From: Bog-473 sp963787485
Lineage (GTDB): Bacteria > Actinomycetota > Acidimicrobiia > Acidimicrobiales > RAAP-2
Assembly: GCA_963787485.1 (NCBI GenBank)
Contig: CAWBDF010000007.1
Span: 1,116,001 to 1,180,000 of the forward strand
Direction: 5' to 3'
Length of the DNA: 64,000 bases
Below are positions 8,095 through 17,170 of this stretch, piece after piece. The translations under genes and the position numbers were made by a program. The notes beneath the pieces are model-generated. The model was not told the origin of the DNA, did no database searches, and saw only the letters and a program-made list of their open reading frames with translations. Position 1 is the stretch's first letter. Each line of letters starts with the position of its first letter.

Positions 8095-8565
8095 ATGTCA
8101 AGCAATTCCTCCGGCCCGGACGGCCAGCGGCCCCCGTACGTCGGGGCCATGCTCGGTGTCGTGTGGCAGTGGGTCCGAGTTCAGCTGTATGCGGGAGTCG
8201 CTGCAGCAGGATTCGACGATCTGAGCGCAGCGCATGTCGCGCTCTGGCGCTATCCCGGCCTCGAGGGGTTCCGTCCCAGTCAGCTCGCGGATCGTGTCGG
8301 GATCACGAAACAGTCGGTCAACGACCTGCTCGGACACCTGGAAGCACACGGGTACCTATCACGCGTTCCCGATTCGGTCGACGGTCGGGCTCGTGTGATC
8401 CAACTTACTGGCAAGGGACGGCGGCTCCAAGAGACCATTTACGCCGCGGCGGGGGCGGCTCAGCAGCAGATCGTAGAGATCCTCGGGCCACGTCGCTTCG
8501 CACAGCTGCACAGCTCGCTCGAGCTCCTGACCGAACAACTTGAGTTTTCACCGGCCGTCCCCTAA
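8095..8565 (+). CDS. MarR-family transcriptional regulator
   Basis: The product is 156 aa from ATG 8095. It has the winged-helix core of MarR: the first helices WQWVRVQLYAGVAAAGFDDL, then SQLADRVGITKQSVNDLLGH (helix-turn-helix, residues about 64-83), the wing GYLSRVPDSVDGRARVIQLT, and C-terminal dimerisation helices. MarR proteins bind palindromes as dimers and release on binding small phenolic or similar ligands. The divergent cupin gene is the likely target. The start was chosen because the longer upstream reading runs through the operator-like spacer. Confidence 0.9.
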   Translation: MSSNSSGPDGQRPPYVGAMLGVVWQWVRVQLYAGVAAAGFDDLSAAHVALWRYPGLEGFRPSQLADRVGITKQSVNDLLGHLEAHGYLSRVPDSVDGRARVIQLTGKGRRLQETIYAAAGAAQQQIVEILGPRRFAQLHSSLELLTEQLEFSPAVP

Positions 8566-8638
8566 CGATTCCGGTACGGGGCCGAGGCGTCCAGCCCACC
8601 TCAGATTCTGCCGAACCCGATGCTGAGAAACCCAGTTG

Positions 8639-9487
8639 TCAGCCGTAGACGTACTGGCTGGCGAGTTCGCGCGGGGGCTTGTAGTCAGCGGGCGTGCCGT
8701 GCCCTGTACACACACGCTGAAGCGTTCTCCGGCTGGAAGTGAGCCAGCCGCGAGCGTGGCTGGCCGCGAGATTCGACCAGATGACCAGATCGCCTTGAAT
8801 CCAGTGGTGCTGGTACAGATTGTCCTCGGCGTAGAGAACCTTGTAGAGCCCTCCAAGGAGCTCGTCACTCCGTTGCTTGCCTACTCCCATTATCTTGGCC
8901 GTCATCATCCGAGAAGCTGTCACGATGTGGCGACCCGTGATGGGATCGACCGCGAAAACGTCATGGACTGCGCCGGGCCATTCGATCGTGACGTCCTCGT
9001 CACCCCGGCCGTTACGAACCTGGTCACTTAGCGGCCAGACATTGAAGACCTGATGATGATGCAACTCGGCTCGCAGGTCAGGCGGCATGACCGCCAAGGC
9101 TCTCTCGCCGCTTGCAAAGGCAGTTGGTGCCACGTCATCCTCTACGTCCACCGCATGCAATGAAAGGGCAAGCAGTGGGACTGCCGTCTGTACGTAGTCC
9201 TGATGAAAGCTGAGGGCGACATCGCCAAAGAGCCCTTCGGCTTGGACATTGGAGACGTATCCCGCTTGAGTGCGGTCATCGACGACCGGTCCGAACAACC
9301 CCATCAATGAAAGCTGTTCGTCAAGAGTCAGAACCTGATTGCGCATCACAAGCAATCCGTGCTTTTGGAGGAGATCGACTAGTACCACGTCATTTCGTCG
9401 GTCACTGAGGTCCACGCCAACCTCGGCTCCAAACGGGTGAATCGGCTTGATTTCGATCGACACTCGTCCCGTCCTTGTGAGGTTCAA
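8639..9487 (-). CDS. TauD/TfdA-family Fe(II)/2-oxoglutarate dioxygenase
   Basis: The 282-residue protein fits the TauD/TfdA family length. N-terminal residues IKPIHPFGAEVGVDLSD match the family start. The iron site is His-x-Asp in LSFHQDYVQT (about residue 97) plus the distal His in WSNLAASHARG (about 250), and the 2-oxoglutarate-binding Arg is likely in SSRRTLQRVC. It would hydroxylate a sulfonate, a phenoxyacid or a similar small acid with release of CO2 and succinate. The TTG start at 9487 has a good GGAGG site 5 bp upstream; a GTG eight codons later is the alternative. No sulfonate transporter is next to it. Confidence 0.85.
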   Translation of the reverse strand: MNLTRTGRVSIEIKPIHPFGAEVGVDLSDRRNDVVLVDLLQKHGLLVMRNQVLTLDEQLSLMGLFGPVVDDRTQAGYVSNVQAEGLFGDVALSFHQDYVQTAVPLLALSLHAVDVEDDVAPTAFASGERALAVMPPDLRAELHHHQVFNVWPLSDQVRNGRGDEDVTIEWPGAVHDVFAVDPITGRHIVTASRMMTAKIMGVGKQRSDELLGGLYKVLYAEDNLYQHHWIQGDLVIWSNLAASHARGWLTSSRRTLQRVCTGHGTPADYKPPRELASQYVYG

Positions 9488-9951
9488 AGCTCCTCCTGGG
9501 TTGCCGCCACTCTACGTCCGGTCTCTGCGTCCTGCGTGGCGGCGCGGCATTCCTCGACGAGCTAGGGACGTCTCGCGGCTAGGTCTGAAGTGCGAGACTG
9601 CCTGTGGCTGTCGGACCATGGTGGGGATCCGGCGCGATCTCGACACCCGATGTCGGATCCGTAGAAGGATGCTGACCCGAAGGAATAGATACCGCCGCAG
9701 GCCAAGGCTGCGGATAAGCCTTGGACGCCTACGCCGCCAAGGTCTGCCAGTAGTCCGAGACCTGTTCCCGAATAGTCGGACGCCGGCTGGGGCGGGCCTC
9801 GAGCTGAGCACCAAGGGGGAGCCGGCGCACCAGGAGCGCTATCTTCGAATGGTCTGCCATTTGGGAAGACATTCGGGCATTGCCGGGCAGGTTCAGCGCT
9901 TGAGGGTCCAGCCTGCACTCAATCATTCGTAAGGGCGATTACCGTAGCCCC
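9488..9951. other. intergenic region, possible small reverse-strand gene
   Basis: This 464-bp gap lies between the dioxygenase and an F420-type oxidoreductase. The only candidate is a 65-aa reverse frame at 9729-9926. Otherwise I see no repeat or RNA structure. Confidence 0.4.
9729..9926 (-). CDS. possible small hypothetical protein, 65 aa
   Basis: The frame starts MIECRLDPQALNLPGNAR and ends IREQVSDYWQTLAA. The end looks natural and the codon phase is acceptable, but the Arg-rich middle is typical of non-coding GC-rich frames. No ribosome-binding site stands out. The divergent neighbour at 9952 starts only 25 bp away. Reported as a weak candidate only. Confidence 0.3.
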   Translation of the reverse strand: MIECRLDPQALNLPGNARMSSQMADHSKIALLVRRLPLGAQLEARPSRRPTIREQVSDYWQTLAA

Positions 9952-10809
9952 GTGGATTTATGCCAAATCGGCGTGTGGTGGAACGGCGCATGGCGCTCGG
10001 ATGAGTCCACGTTTGACGTACCTGCCGAACTCGAGTCTCTGGGCTATGGCGCGCTCTGGTCGTCGGGCGGCTTCGACCCGGGTCTTTCCGACACGTTCAC
10101 GCAGCTCCTCACCTCGACGACACGGATCGCAGTGGCGAGCGGCATCGTCAGCATCTGGACCGGAAAGCCCCGCGAGGTTGGGCGGGCGGTCGCCGAACTC
10201 GAGACCAGATTCCCCGGGCGCTTCCTGCTCGGCATCGGAGCCAGCCATGCCGGACTCGCAAACGACTATGCCCGCCCCTACTCCCACATGGTGTCCTATC
10301 TCGACGAGCTCGACGCCCTTGACACCCCGGTGCCAGCGGAACGGCGTGTCCTGGCTGCACTCGGCCCACGCATGCTCGAGTTAGCGGCTCAGCGTTCCGC
10401 CGGGGCGCACCCCTACTTCGTGCCCGTGCAGCACACGGCTCAGGCCCGTTCCATCCTCGGCCCCGCCCCCTTCCTGGCACCCGAGGTGGCAGTCGTGCTC
10501 GAAACCGATCCACCGGCCGCTCGTGCACTGGCCCGCAAGTACGCCAACCTATATCTCGGACTGCCCAATTACACGCAGAACCTCCGCACTTTCGGCTTCA
10601 GTGACGAGGACTTTGATGGTGGAGGAAGTGATCGCCTTATCGATGCGGTCATCCCCTGGGGCGACGTGGACACGATCACAGATCGCATCCGCGAGCACCA
10701 CGACGCTGGTGCCGACCACGTGTGTCTCCAAGTGATCTCCCCCTCAGGCCGCCACGGCCTCCCGTTGGCCGAGTATGCGGAACTGGCTGGTGCGCTCATC
10801 GGAGGATGA
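9952..10809 (+). CDS. F420-dependent LLM-class oxidoreductase
   Basis: The 285-residue luciferase-like TIM-barrel protein starts with GTG 9952. Characteristic pieces are the N-terminal strand QIGVWWNGAW, LESLGYGALWSSGG (strand and helix 2), TTRIAVASGIVSIWTGKP, and RFLLGIGASHAGLANDY, where luciferase-like F420 enzymes contact the cofactor. The C-terminal AGADHVCLQV strand is also typical. It resembles the TIGR03620-type F420 group of actinobacteria. Substrate unknown. Single gene; no SD of note before the GTG, so it may be translated from a short leader. Confidence 0.85.
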   Translation: MDLCQIGVWWNGAWRSDESTFDVPAELESLGYGALWSSGGFDPGLSDTFTQLLTSTTRIAVASGIVSIWTGKPREVGRAVAELETRFPGRFLLGIGASHAGLANDYARPYSHMVSYLDELDALDTPVPAERRVLAALGPRMLELAAQRSAGAHPYFVPVQHTAQARSILGPAPFLAPEVAVVLETDPPAARALARKYANLYLGLPNYTQNLRTFGFSDEDFDGGGSDRLIDAVIPWGDVDTITDRIREHHDAGADHVCLQVISPSGRHGLPLAEYAELAGALIGG

Positions 10810-10918
10810 AGCGGCATTCAGGGGGACTCGCACGGCGGCCGGCGTTGACCAGCCGGTGTAGCTCTATCCATTTTCGGACTGCACCAAGTTCGCCTGGTCG
10901 GTGGGACGGTTCGGGACA

Positions 10919-11434
10919 CTAGCGCTTTGACGCGATTCCACACCTCAGCGCGGCAGCGTCATACGCCGTGAATCTGTGGCTGTATCCGCGCCGATGTGAC
11001 ATTGCGACAACGGTTTCGCCACGGTAGGCGGACGGCACAGCAAGATGCCATGAGGAGTCAGAGCGGTTCCACTTAGCTGTTGGAAGGTCGTCGTCGTAGG
11101 CACGCTGGGCGACTTGGGGCAAGGTTTCGTAGTCCACGCCAATAACTTCCGGGCAATGCCGAGGAGTAGGTTCAGGAAGAGTGGGTTCCTTCCAAGAACT
11201 GAGAACTTCCAAATTGGCTACTGCCTTGTCGACAGCAGCTGCGAGTCGGGAAGGGTGAGAAGTGTGGATCGTCTCGTCGCCGATCTGAAGTTCGATGATG
11301 ACATCGTTGCCTTCGATCTCCTGGAACTCGGCCAGCACCGGCAGCCCCACTGCTGCCACTACCTCCGAACAGGCAATGTATCTTGCGTGAGTAGTGTCGA
11401 TGGTCGCGACTCGGAGTTTATTGGTGCCGGGCAC
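10919..11434 (-). CDS. hypothetical protein, 171 aa
   Basis: The GTG start at 11434 is chosen because an AGGAGG site lies 5 bp upstream; the frame would be open 8 codons further. The product begins VPGTNKLRVATIDTTHARYI and has two parts. The N-terminal part is alternating strands with a DVIIELQIGDETIHTSHPSR segment. The C-terminal part has repeated Trp and Tyr (WNRSDSSWHLAVPSAYRGET). No membrane segments. I do not recognise the family; the HPSRLAAAVDKAVANLEVL helix resembles small actinobacterial proteins of unknown function. No operon partner. Confidence 0.55.
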   Translation of the reverse strand: MPGTNKLRVATIDTTHARYIACSEVVAAVGLPVLAEFQEIEGNDVIIELQIGDETIHTSHPSRLAAAVDKAVANLEVLSSWKEPTLPEPTPRHCPEVIGVDYETLPQVAQRAYDDDLPTAKWNRSDSSWHLAVPSAYRGETVVAMSHRRGYSHRFTAYDAAALRCGIASKR

Positions 11435-11639
11435 TTGCACCTCCTGTCGTGAACGCACTGCGACTGGTGCAGGTCGTTCCGGGGACTCTTGCCAGGTTAT
11501 GAGTTAACGAGAATGATCAAGCACGCTCGCCGGAGTTCTTCGATCAACCCCTATTCGCTCTGCATGTTGAAGCTGGGTGGTGCTTCCGCAATTCTGGTTT
11601 GATGGTGGTCTCGCGACGCCGGGTTCGTTGGTTGGCGGC

Positions 11640-12641
11640 TCAGGACTTCGTCGGGCCGGTTCCGGTCCCGCCAGTGTTCCCACTGTTCCCAGCTCGGGTG
11701 ACGTTCTGGCCGCTGCCGCTGTTGCCAGAGTTCCCTGACCCCTCCCTTCCACCGCCGGAGCTGGCGCAGTGGACTACCCCGTTAGTTCCGTCGGGAGTCG
11801 TGGTCGGCGTGCAGGAACCGGGGGCGGGGTGGGTTGGAGGTCCCTTGGCCGATGAGATGAGAGTTTCGGACGTCGTCCCGGAAGGGTTCGTTACCTGCGA
11901 CGAGGTTGCCGCGATGTCGCTGGGCCACCAGGCGAGAAGCCACCCGTCGGCCACGGTGGCCACAACGTCTTGCCCGTTATCGAGCACGAGGGTGACCGCT
12001 GTCACCCCTGACGCGACTCGCCCGTCGACGAGTGTGTACGGGCCGTCAGCGGTGGAGAGATGCGACTGCACGACGTTTTGGAGATCGCCAGAGGTGGTAC
12101 CGGCTACCGTCACCGTCGACAGGCCCTGCGAGGGGCTGCCAGAGCCGGAGCCGCTGACCTTGAGCACGCCGTTCGAGGTGTCGCCGTCAGAGCTCACCTG
12201 GGTCACTTGCGTGAAGGAGGAGCTGGTGAAGCAGCCCATGTAGGCGCTGTCGTTCTGGTAGAGCGCCACCGTGAACGGGCCACGCACGTCGGTGAGCAGG
12301 GGCTGCCAGGGCCCAGAGCCGAGCTCGCCGCCGGCAGGCTGGTCAGACGAGAGCGCGCCCAGGCAGCTCTGGTCGGCCTGCGAAGACGGTGAGGACGAGG
12401 CCGCGGTCGGCGCAGCGCTCCAGCCCGCGTAAGCGGGAGCGGCCCCACCGAGAGCGACCACCAGGGCGGTTCCCGCCGCGGCGGCACCGACAGCAGTGGC
12501 GCCGAGTGCCGCAGGCGCGGCGCGGCGATGCCGGCGTGGGTGGTAATCGACGGAGCGCAGTTTCTCCGACGCGTCGGTCGGCAGTGCCGCCGCCCGAGCT
12601 CTCAGCGCGGAGATCAGCTCCTCTTCCAACGTCGTCTTCAT
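11640..12641 (-). CDS. membrane-anchored protein coupled to a SigE-type sigma factor
   Basis: The 333-residue protein has a short cytoplasmic N-terminus (LEEELISALRARAAALPTDA), one membrane helix (about 45-68, Ala/Gly rich) and a long Ser/Thr/Gly-rich exported part ending in a low-complexity SGNSGSGQN-type tail. Its ATG overlaps the sigma-factor stop (ATGA, 12638-12641), so translation is coupled. In actinobacteria this arrangement is common for SigE-group ECF factors and a cognate membrane protein thought to act as anti-sigma factor or output. No zinc-binding anti-sigma motif (HxxxCxxC) is present, so the regulatory role is inferred from position only. Confidence 0.65.
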   Translation of the reverse strand: MKTTLEEELISALRARAAALPTDASEKLRSVDYHPRRHRRAAPAALGATAVGAAAAGTALVVALGGAAPAYAGWSAAPTAASSSPSSQADQSCLGALSSDQPAGGELGSGPWQPLLTDVRGPFTVALYQNDSAYMGCFTSSSFTQVTQVSSDGDTSNGVLKVSGSGSGSPSQGLSTVTVAGTTSGDLQNVVQSHLSTADGPYTLVDGRVASGVTAVTLVLDNGQDVVATVADGWLLAWWPSDIAATSSQVTNPSGTTSETLISSAKGPPTHPAPGSCTPTTTPDGTNGVVHCASSGGGREGSGNSGNSGSGQNVTRAGNSGNTGGTGTGPTKS

Positions 12642-13329
12642 TTGCTGGTGCTCCCTTCAGTCGCTTGTGTCGTGTCTTGTGCGATTGCGTCCACGTCTGG
12701 CCGGGCGTATGAGAGCGCGGCCGTTCGGAAGTCGGTTGGCCGCGACGAACCGCTGGTACCGCTTTCCTGTGTGCCGTCCGCCGTGATGTCGGATGCCGCC
12801 CCCGTGCCTTCAAATTCCCGACGGAGGCGCTCCAGGGCTCGCGACGTGGTGCTCTTCACCGTCCCCACCGAACAACCCATGACATCAGCGACCTCCGCTT
12901 CGCTCAGGTCGTCGAAGTACCGCAGTACGAGGGCGGCGCGTTGCCGCGGTGGCAGCTCTCTGAGCACTCCCAGCAGGTCGGTTCTCGTCTCGACGCTGTC
13001 CAAAGCTGCGCACGGCGGCATCGTCGCGGTGCGCTTCGAGGAGCCCGATCGCTTCGGGTCCGAGCTCTGAGCGCCGCTGGCTCCGCCGCTTCCCTTCGTC
13101 TAACGCAAGGTGGATGAGCACCGTGCGCGTGGTACGCGACAGGCCGCTCCATCTTCTTGACCCGGGGCCATCGGCGGGCGACCTTGAACAAACACTCTTG
13201 AACCAGGTCTTCCGCCTCTGCGAAGTCCCAGGTGATCAGGTAGGCCGACCGCAGCAGCGGCTCAGCCGTCTCGGCGACGAAGCGGTCGAAGTCAATCTGG
13301 GGCTGGCTCTGATTCCGACGTCCGTCCAT
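12638..13329 (-). pseudogene. SigE-family ECF sigma factor with two frameshifts
   Basis: Three consecutive frames assemble one ECF factor of about 230 aa. From ATG 13329, FDRFVAETAEPLLRSAYLIT and DLVQECLFKVARRWPRV (region 2) end near 13125. TRTVLIHLALDEGKRRSQRR continues to about 13010. AALDSVETRTDLLGVL, LPPRQRAALVLRYFDDLSE and VADVMGCSVGTVKSTTSRAL (region 4, HTH) finish it. Both breaks fit one extra C. As sequenced the gene is inactive. Its stop overlaps the start of the membrane protein downstream, so the two form one transcription unit. Confidence 0.8.
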
Positions 13330-13591
13330 TACCTACTTCAACCCTCCTGTGTGTTCGAAAGGTTGCCTCCGATTACGGCAAACCCGGAGAAAGCTCGGCA
13401 CCGACTTGCCGGTGACGTTCGCCGAGAGGGGATCGGTGGCGGGCGGTGTGCGCCTGTCCACGCCACCTTGACGGACTGACCTGTGACTTCGGGGAATCCA
13501 GCGGCGAACACTTGACGCCAAAGCCTGCCCATATTGCCGGACCTGTGCCACCTGCGCAGCACCTACGGGCACATGGATAGCCTGCTTTTCA

Positions 13592-13714
13592 ATGGCCAAC
13601 GAGGACGACCCGAACCCTAAGACAGACGAAACTCAGCCCTTGTTGCGGAGCCGCCTCATCACCACCGACGATGCCCTGAATGTCGTGGCCGCAAAATGCC
13701 TCCCGGAATGGTGA
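13592..13714 (+). pseudogene. 5' fragment of a gene cut by an IS630 element
   Basis: ATG 13592 opens MANEDDPNPKTDETQPLLRS then RLITTDDALNVVAAKCL. This soluble, native-looking N-terminus runs straight into the remains of an IS630 element and stops at 13714. I see no continuation on the other side of the element. The protein family cannot be told from 40 residues. Confidence 0.35.
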
Positions 13715-14453
13715 AAACCGGCGGGAAGGTATGGGAAGCCATACGGGCCGCCCTACTTGTGACGGCGTGGGCTACGTGACAGACGACGCTGACGGTGCGC
13801 TCCTCTCCTTTGACGATCATCGGCGCCCAGTGCTTGCCGGGACGTGGCATGAGGTTGAGCGGTCCGAACTCGTCCATGCAGATCACGACGGTGGGGTCGC
13901 CCTTCTTTGGTTTTGCCTTGCCATCGGCGAGGTCGTAGAGCTCGAGCGCCCGGTTCTTCTTGGCCTCGAAGCCAGGGTCCTTCGATTGCTTCCAGGTCTT
14001 GATCACTTGAAAGGAGACACCCTCCTCACGGAGGAGCACGCGCAGACCCTCGTGGCTGATGTCGTCGACCACCCCCTCGGCGACGAGGAACTCGGCCAAC
14101 TTGGTCAGGCTCCAGGTGGAAAAGGGCAGGTCGTGGTCGACCGGACGGCTGAGGGCGATCTTCTTGATCTCCCTGCGCTCAGGCAGGGTGAATTTCGGGG
14201 GTCGCCCGCCCGAGTACTTGGGGGCCAACGAGTCGAAGCCGTCGTCGTTGAAGTTGTGCAGGACCTCTCTGACCCGGTCGGGCGAGGTGAAGGCCACCTT
14301 GGCGATCTGGGCGACGTCCATGCCCTGGGCCGAGAGCAGGACCATCTGGGCCCGACGCCACCGCACTACCGAGCCCGACGAGCGCCGAACGATCTGAAGC
14401 AATCGTCTGCCCTCGTCGTTGGTGATCTCCCGAACGTGTACCCCTTCGCGCAC
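13659..14453 (-). pseudogene. IS630-family transposase, C-terminus lost
   Basis: From GTG 14453 the translation has the IS630 N-terminal helix-turn-helix domains (WRRAQMVLLSAQGMDVAQIA, then DSLAPKYSGGRPPKFTLPER), the linker LSRPVDHDLPFSTWSLTKLA and the first catalytic Asp in VVICMDEFGPLNLMPRPGKHW. After about residue 230 the similarity ends and the frame runs into unrelated residues, so the second Asp and the Glu of the DDE triad are missing. The element is therefore defective. It lies between a gene fragment (13592) and the SRPBCC gene. No clear terminal repeats or TA duplication could be fixed by eye. Confidence 0.8.
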
Positions 14454-14664
14454 TTGACCTCCTTTTCCGCGGGAAGCCAATTTGCGTGACGCCGAGGTCA
14501 AAGTGGTGGACGCGCCCGCCTTACGTTGCCTGCTGCGGACTAGCCGCTGCCTGCCCCCGTCCACCAGGTCTCCCAGATGGGGTGTCTCGTCGTTGGGTGA
14601 TCCTCCCGAGCCCTCACCCTCCGGTACAACTGACAACGCCGGTTCCTCTCGCCATACTAAAGAG

Positions 14665-15132
14665 ATGGGAACACTGCGCCACTCCGATTCAATCGTCATC
14701 AAGCGCTCTCAAGAGGAGCTCTATGACATGGTCGCTGACGTCACCCGCACTGGCGAGTGGAGTCCCGTCTGCACGGCCTGTTGGTGGGACGAGGGCGAAG
14801 GGCCGCATGTCGGCGCCAAGTTCACCGGACGCAACGAGCGCCCAGAGCGAACATGGGAGACACGATCCGAGGTCGTTACGGCAGATCGTGGCCGGGAATT
14901 CGCCTGGGTGGTGGCTGAGCCCCCGACCCGCGCTCGATGGGGCTACTCATTCGTCGCCGTGGACGGCGGGACTGAGGTCACCGAAACCTGGGAGCTACCT
15001 CCCGAGGGCTCAGCCTTCTTCGAGAAGATGTTCGGCGACGATGCGGGGAAGGAGATCGCCATGCGTGGCGACGCGGCGAAGAATGGCATCGGGGTGACGC
15101 TGGCCGCCATCAAGAGTGTGGCCGAGGCCTGA
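14665..15132 (+). CDS. SRPBCC (START-like) family protein
   Basis: The product is 155 aa from ATG 14665, with an AAAGAG purine stretch just upstream. The fold pattern is that of polyketide-cyclase/SRPBCC proteins: an N-terminal strand SDSIVIKRSQEELYDMVADV, the TGEWSPVCTACWWDEGEGPHVGAKFTG region, a central strand REFAWVVAEPPTRARWGYSF, and a long C-terminal helix with DAAKNGIGVTLAAIKSVAEA. These proteins bind hydrophobic ligands in a deep cavity; function here is unknown. Single gene, followed by a reverse-oriented dispersed motif copy 18 bp after the stop. Confidence 0.85.
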   Translation: MGTLRHSDSIVIKRSQEELYDMVADVTRTGEWSPVCTACWWDEGEGPHVGAKFTGRNERPERTWETRSEVVTADRGREFAWVVAEPPTRARWGYSFVAVDGGTEVTETWELPPEGSAFFEKMFGDDAGKEIAMRGDAAKNGIGVTLAAIKSVAEA

Positions 15133-15149
15133 TCCCCACGCTTGTCCCA

Positions 15150-15167
15150 CCTGCCCCAGTACGCCGC
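15150..15167 (-). repeat. copy of dispersed intergenic motif, reverse orientation
   Basis: Read on the minus strand it is GCGGCGTACTGGGGCAGG, one of the best copies. It sits between two convergent genes. Confidence 0.5.
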
Positions 15168-15203
15168 ATCAGGACAGTGGGGCTCTTCGTGGGGTTCCGC
15201 CGG

Positions 15204-15473
15204 CTATTGCTCGAGGTCGACAATCGGCATTATTGCCGGCGGCTGCGCCAGCTCGATGCCCAGTTCCTCCATGACCGGCCCGAGGTATGTCAGGAACTCA
15301 TCGAACGCCTCCTGGCTCTCCCAAACATCGAAGACCTGAAGCTGACCGTCTTCACCGAAGCATGAGTGGAGCTTCATGGCTTCTTCAGGTGCCCCGACCT
15401 CACGGAGGCGTTCGCGCCCCTTGGCGTGCTGCTCAATGGTCATATTCTTGGTGACGATGTAGATGGCAATCAC
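15204..15473 (-). CDS. small ABM-like (dimeric alpha/beta barrel) protein
   Basis: The GTG start at 15473 (VIAIYIVTKNMTIEQHAKG) is chosen because GGAGG lies about 9 bp upstream and the residues before it look non-coding. The 89-residue product contains a first strand, helix, then MKLHSCFGEDGQLQVFDVWE and SQEAFDEFLTYLGPVMEELG. That is the strand-helix pattern of antibiotic-biosynthesis-monooxygenase-like or muconolactone-isomerase-like small dimers. The VFDVWESQEAF motif is typical. Probably a stress or catabolic accessory protein; substrate unknown. Confidence 0.65.
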   Translation of the reverse strand: MIAIYIVTKNMTIEQHAKGRERLREVGAPEEAMKLHSCFGEDGQLQVFDVWESQEAFDEFLTYLGPVMEELGIELAQPPAIMPIVDLEQ

Positions 15474-15808
15474 GGGAAGTGAGCCTCCTTGTTTGCTGAC
15501 TGCGCACACCGTTTGTCGGAGGGCGTTCTGCTGGATCACTGTATTTCAAGGGCACCAATCCCGCCTCGTCGAGGAGGTGCACTGCGTGTCCCTGGAGGAC
15601 CCAGGGTGCACCACAACGCCGGGACGAGGGCATCGGCCAACGGTCGATAGGGAAGGCAGCCACCTACCATGTCAGCCATGGCTGTGACTTGCTCGTGCTG
15701 CTCAACGTCAGTGGATTGGTGGGTCCGGCCGCGCTCACACCCCGACGTGCCAATCTGCCACGACTGCCTCGGCGGGCTGAATGGGCAGCGGATGGCCAAC
15801 TCCAACTC

Positions 15809-16167
15809 ATGACGGGGAAGTGGTTGGTCACCGGTTTCGAACCAATCTTCAAGGTCGCCGATGTGGCTCGTTCGGTCGCCTGGTTCGAGCGTGCGGGCTT
15901 CGAGGCGTCCATCCACGACGACACCTATGCCTTCGCTCATCGCGATCGGGACCTGACCATCCACCTTGCCCAAGGTGAGGGAGGCGAACTCCCAGGTGGG
16001 CGGTGTTCTCTACCTCTACTGTCAGGACGCGGACCGGGCGGCTGAGGACTGGAGACAGGCTGGGATCGAAGGTGAACGGCCCACGCGACGAGGACTATGG
16101 CAAGAGGGAAGGTTCCGTGACCGACCCTGACGGCAACGTGATCCGCTTTGGCAGCCCCATTCGCTGA
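15809..16167 (+). pseudogene. glyoxalase/VOC-family protein with two frameshifts
   Basis: The gene starts at ATG 15809 with FEPIFKVADVARSVAWFERA and RDRDLTIHLAQGEG. It then needs a shift near 15999 to give GGVLYLYCQDADRAAEDWRQ and a second near 16086 to give EDYGKREGSVTDPDGNVIRF. The restored 119-residue product is a complete single-module VOC protein with the final DPDGN motif. Both breaks fit one extra base. As sequenced, only the first half would be made. A bleomycin-resistance-like or epoxide-handling role is possible but not shown. Confidence 0.8.
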
Positions 16168-16273
16168 ACCACCGCCGGGTGCCTCTGGCGGAACGGGTTG
16201 CCCCCGTACATTGCAGGTGCCGAGACGCACGGCACCGGGCGGCTGGGCGCCGTGCCGAGGTAGCGTCTGAGGC

Positions 16274-16608
16274 GTGGCTGTGAGCGGTGACGCGCACCGA
16301 AGCTCCACGGATAAGGCCGAGCCTCGGGCAGCGAGAGAGCTGATCGACGCCTATCACCAGGAGCAGTTACGGGGCTTGTTGGAGCACGTGCGTGCCGGCT
16401 TCGTCCGTCTCGACGCCGGCGAGATCGACGAGTTGATCTCGACGACGTGATTCACCACTACAAGCGATCGGCGACCAAACTGTGGAAGTTCTGCGGATCG
16501 AGTGGGGGCCAGTGGCTGCAAGCGGCGCGGATGCTTGAATACTTGCGCGAGCGCGGTGAGGAGCCCGACTGGTGGGAGGCGGGTGATGCTCCTCGGCGAA
16601 GCCGGTGA
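16274..16608 (+). pseudogene. small conserved actinobacterial protein with one frameshift
   Basis: GTG 16274 opens VAVSGDAHRSSTDKAEPR and AARELIDAYHQEQLRGLLEH. Near 16436 the frame must drop back one base (a T missing from a TT pair) to continue as DLDDVIHHYKRSATKLWKFC, SSGGQWLQAARMLEYLRERG and EEPDWWE. The joined 111-residue protein has the H-Y-K-R...L-W-K-F-C signature of a small helical protein family seen in actinobacteria. Its function is not known to me. It is not visible as one open frame and would be missed by gene callers. Confidence 0.6.
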
Positions 16609-16745
16609 GCTTCCTCACTCCCCGACAGGCATCACACACCGCTCTTCGCCAGACGTCCCAGAACATCCTGGCTTTCGGCGACTCGGCCTAGCCCATAACG
16701 CCGTACCAGGCCGGGGCCCATCCAACAGGGTTGGCAAGCAGCGGA

Positions 16746-16958
16746 TCAGTTCGGATTCTCTGCTCTAAAGCGAAAACCGATCAGCAAGAGCAGCGCAACT
16801 ATCGGAACCCCCACCACCAAGCCCAATGTGTGGAGTGCTCCCTGCGTGTAGGCCAAAAGGACGAGCATCCACACAGCGACCACCGCGACGAGGCTGAAGA
16901 CGACAAACTGTCGCTGGTTCCTGTCTTTCGAAGGTAACGGCTGGTCGTCTTTGGCCAC
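16746..16958 (-). CDS. small two-helix membrane protein
   Basis: From GTG 16958 the 70-residue product has a charged N-terminus (AKDDQPLPSKDRNQRQ) and two membrane helices (FVVFSLVAVVAVWMLVLLAY and LGLVVGVPIVALLLLIGFRF), separated by a short TQGAL loop. The tail is RAENPN. No enzymatic motif. The phase and hydrophobic layout are convincing, although no homologue is recalled. A TTG five codons upstream is an alternative start. Confidence 0.55.
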   Translation of the reverse strand: MAKDDQPLPSKDRNQRQFVVFSLVAVVAVWMLVLLAYTQGALHTLGLVVGVPIVALLLLIGFRFRAENPN

Positions 16959-17170
16959 CCCATCAGTCAAGCAGGTAGATGCTCGTGATCCCCGACCTAC
17001 TGTCCCCGTTCGCCTCCGCCGGTTGGAGTGCTCTGACGCACAGGAATGCGACATTTCGACGGTGACAGGACCTTCGCGCGTAGGCGAGGATGGGAGGCGC
17101 AGTAGAGCCGGACCTGCGCCACATGGGCCGAATCCAAGTAGTAGCTCCATCCAAGGAAAGGAGAAGGCAG

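Noticed and set aside
12060..12400. Forward-strand frame over the membrane protein next to the sigma factor
   Set aside because: Low-complexity Arg/Ala-rich product opposite a coupled gene with a clear signal/anchor; treated as a shadow.
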